From Bryobacterales bacterium (GTDB lineage: Bacteria > Acidobacteriota > Terriglobia > Bryobacterales > Bryobacteraceae): a DNA stretch of 5,894 bases. The stretch lies in assembly GCA_025456495.1 (NCBI GenBank), contig JALOKO010000459.1:1-5894 (forward strand). Direction: 5' to 3'. The notes beneath the pieces were generated by a model. It searched no databases. It was not told where the DNA came from and saw only the letters and a list, made by a program, of their open reading frames with translations. The position numbers were made by a program, and so were the translations under genes. Shown piece by piece: positions 5,760 through 5,894 of this stretch (its first letter is position 1; each line of letters begins with the position of its first letter).

Positions 5760-5894
5760 GATTGCACCTCTGTCGTTGCGTTAATCGTCGGGAAGGACAT
5801 GCCTGGGGTCTTCATGTATCCTTCGGCGACAAAGGCCTCATCGCCAGGCTGCATGCCGGAAATGAACCCCAGGATGCCCGGCGCCCGCGCGGAA
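5744..5894 (-). CDS. C-terminal end of an upstream gene, possibly TadE-like (5' partial)
   Basis: On the minus strand one frame is open from the window edge to TAG at 5744-5746, giving 49 residues. The tail includes GFISGMQPGDEAFVAEGYMK and ends TEVQSWAIF. The other frame examined in detail has stops (for example TGA near 5815 and TAA at 5781-5783). The frame runs 16 bases into the vWA gene (5744-5759), which suggests translational coupling, and the vWA ribosome binding site lies within it. In Tad-type loci the gene before a TadG-like vWA protein is usually a TadE or TadF pseudopilin, and a short soluble C-terminus would suit one. The residues visible do not prove a family, so the TadE link is inference from position only. 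Confidence 0.6.
   Translation of the reverse strand, partial: SARAPGILGFISGMQPGDEAFVAEGYMKTPGMSFPTINATTEVQSWAIF
5765..5771 (-). promoter_or_regulatory. Ribosome binding site of the vWA gene
   Basis: AGAGGTG on the minus strand lies five bases before the ATG at 5757-5759. It is the clearest Shine-Dalgarno site in the window and fixes the start of the vWA gene despite the overlap with the upstream frame. Confidence 0.7.

Overview
The window is GC-rich, densely packed bacterial DNA. The gene mix (a short-form Tad/CpaA prepilin peptidase, a TadG-type von Willebrand A protein, a glycine-rich TonB-like protein and a DUF192 protein) suggests a Gram-negative bacterium. My best guess is an Acidobacteriota member of the Bryobacter/Solibacter kind. 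That placement rests on gene content and general style only; there is no marker gene here.

Left part (1-794, + strand): the 3' end of a probable nicotinate phosphoribosyltransferase gene (pncB), followed 36 bases later by a complete nicotinamidase-like cysteine hydrolase (pncA). Together they would form the Preiss-Handler salvage arm: nicotinamide to nicotinate to nicotinate mononucleotide. The pncA stop shares a CTAG with the stop of the convergent yjbQ gene.

Middle (791-1872, - strand): a YjbQ/UPF0047 protein of the variant that lacks the usual His-Thr-Thr motif, then a 251-base non-coding gap (1217-1467), then a DUF192 protein. The gap holds two different short tandem repeat arrays, one of four degenerate units of 21-23 bases and one of two 22-base units.

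Right part (1912-5894, - strand, transcribed right to left): a Tad/Flp-pilus-type cluster. In order of transcription it has the C-terminal end of a short unidentified protein, a TadG-like protein with a vWA domain, a 576-residue TonB-like protein, and a Tad/CpaA-type prepilin peptidase, with DUF192 downstream. Spacing is tight (16-base overlap, 41-, 21- and 39-base gaps), which fits one operon. The peptidase would process pilin-like precursors, the vWA protein would be a membrane-anchored surface or periplasmic adhesin/assembly factor, and the TonB-like protein could couple inner-membrane energy to an outer-membrane partner.

The most unusual points are the TonB-type protein inside a Tad-type cluster, a perfect 11-bp terminator-like hairpin inside the first codons of that same gene, the odd 5' end of the prepilin peptidase gene, and the repeat arrays in the 1217-1467 gap. 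I see no RNA genes, CRISPR arrays, insertion sequences or phage genes.
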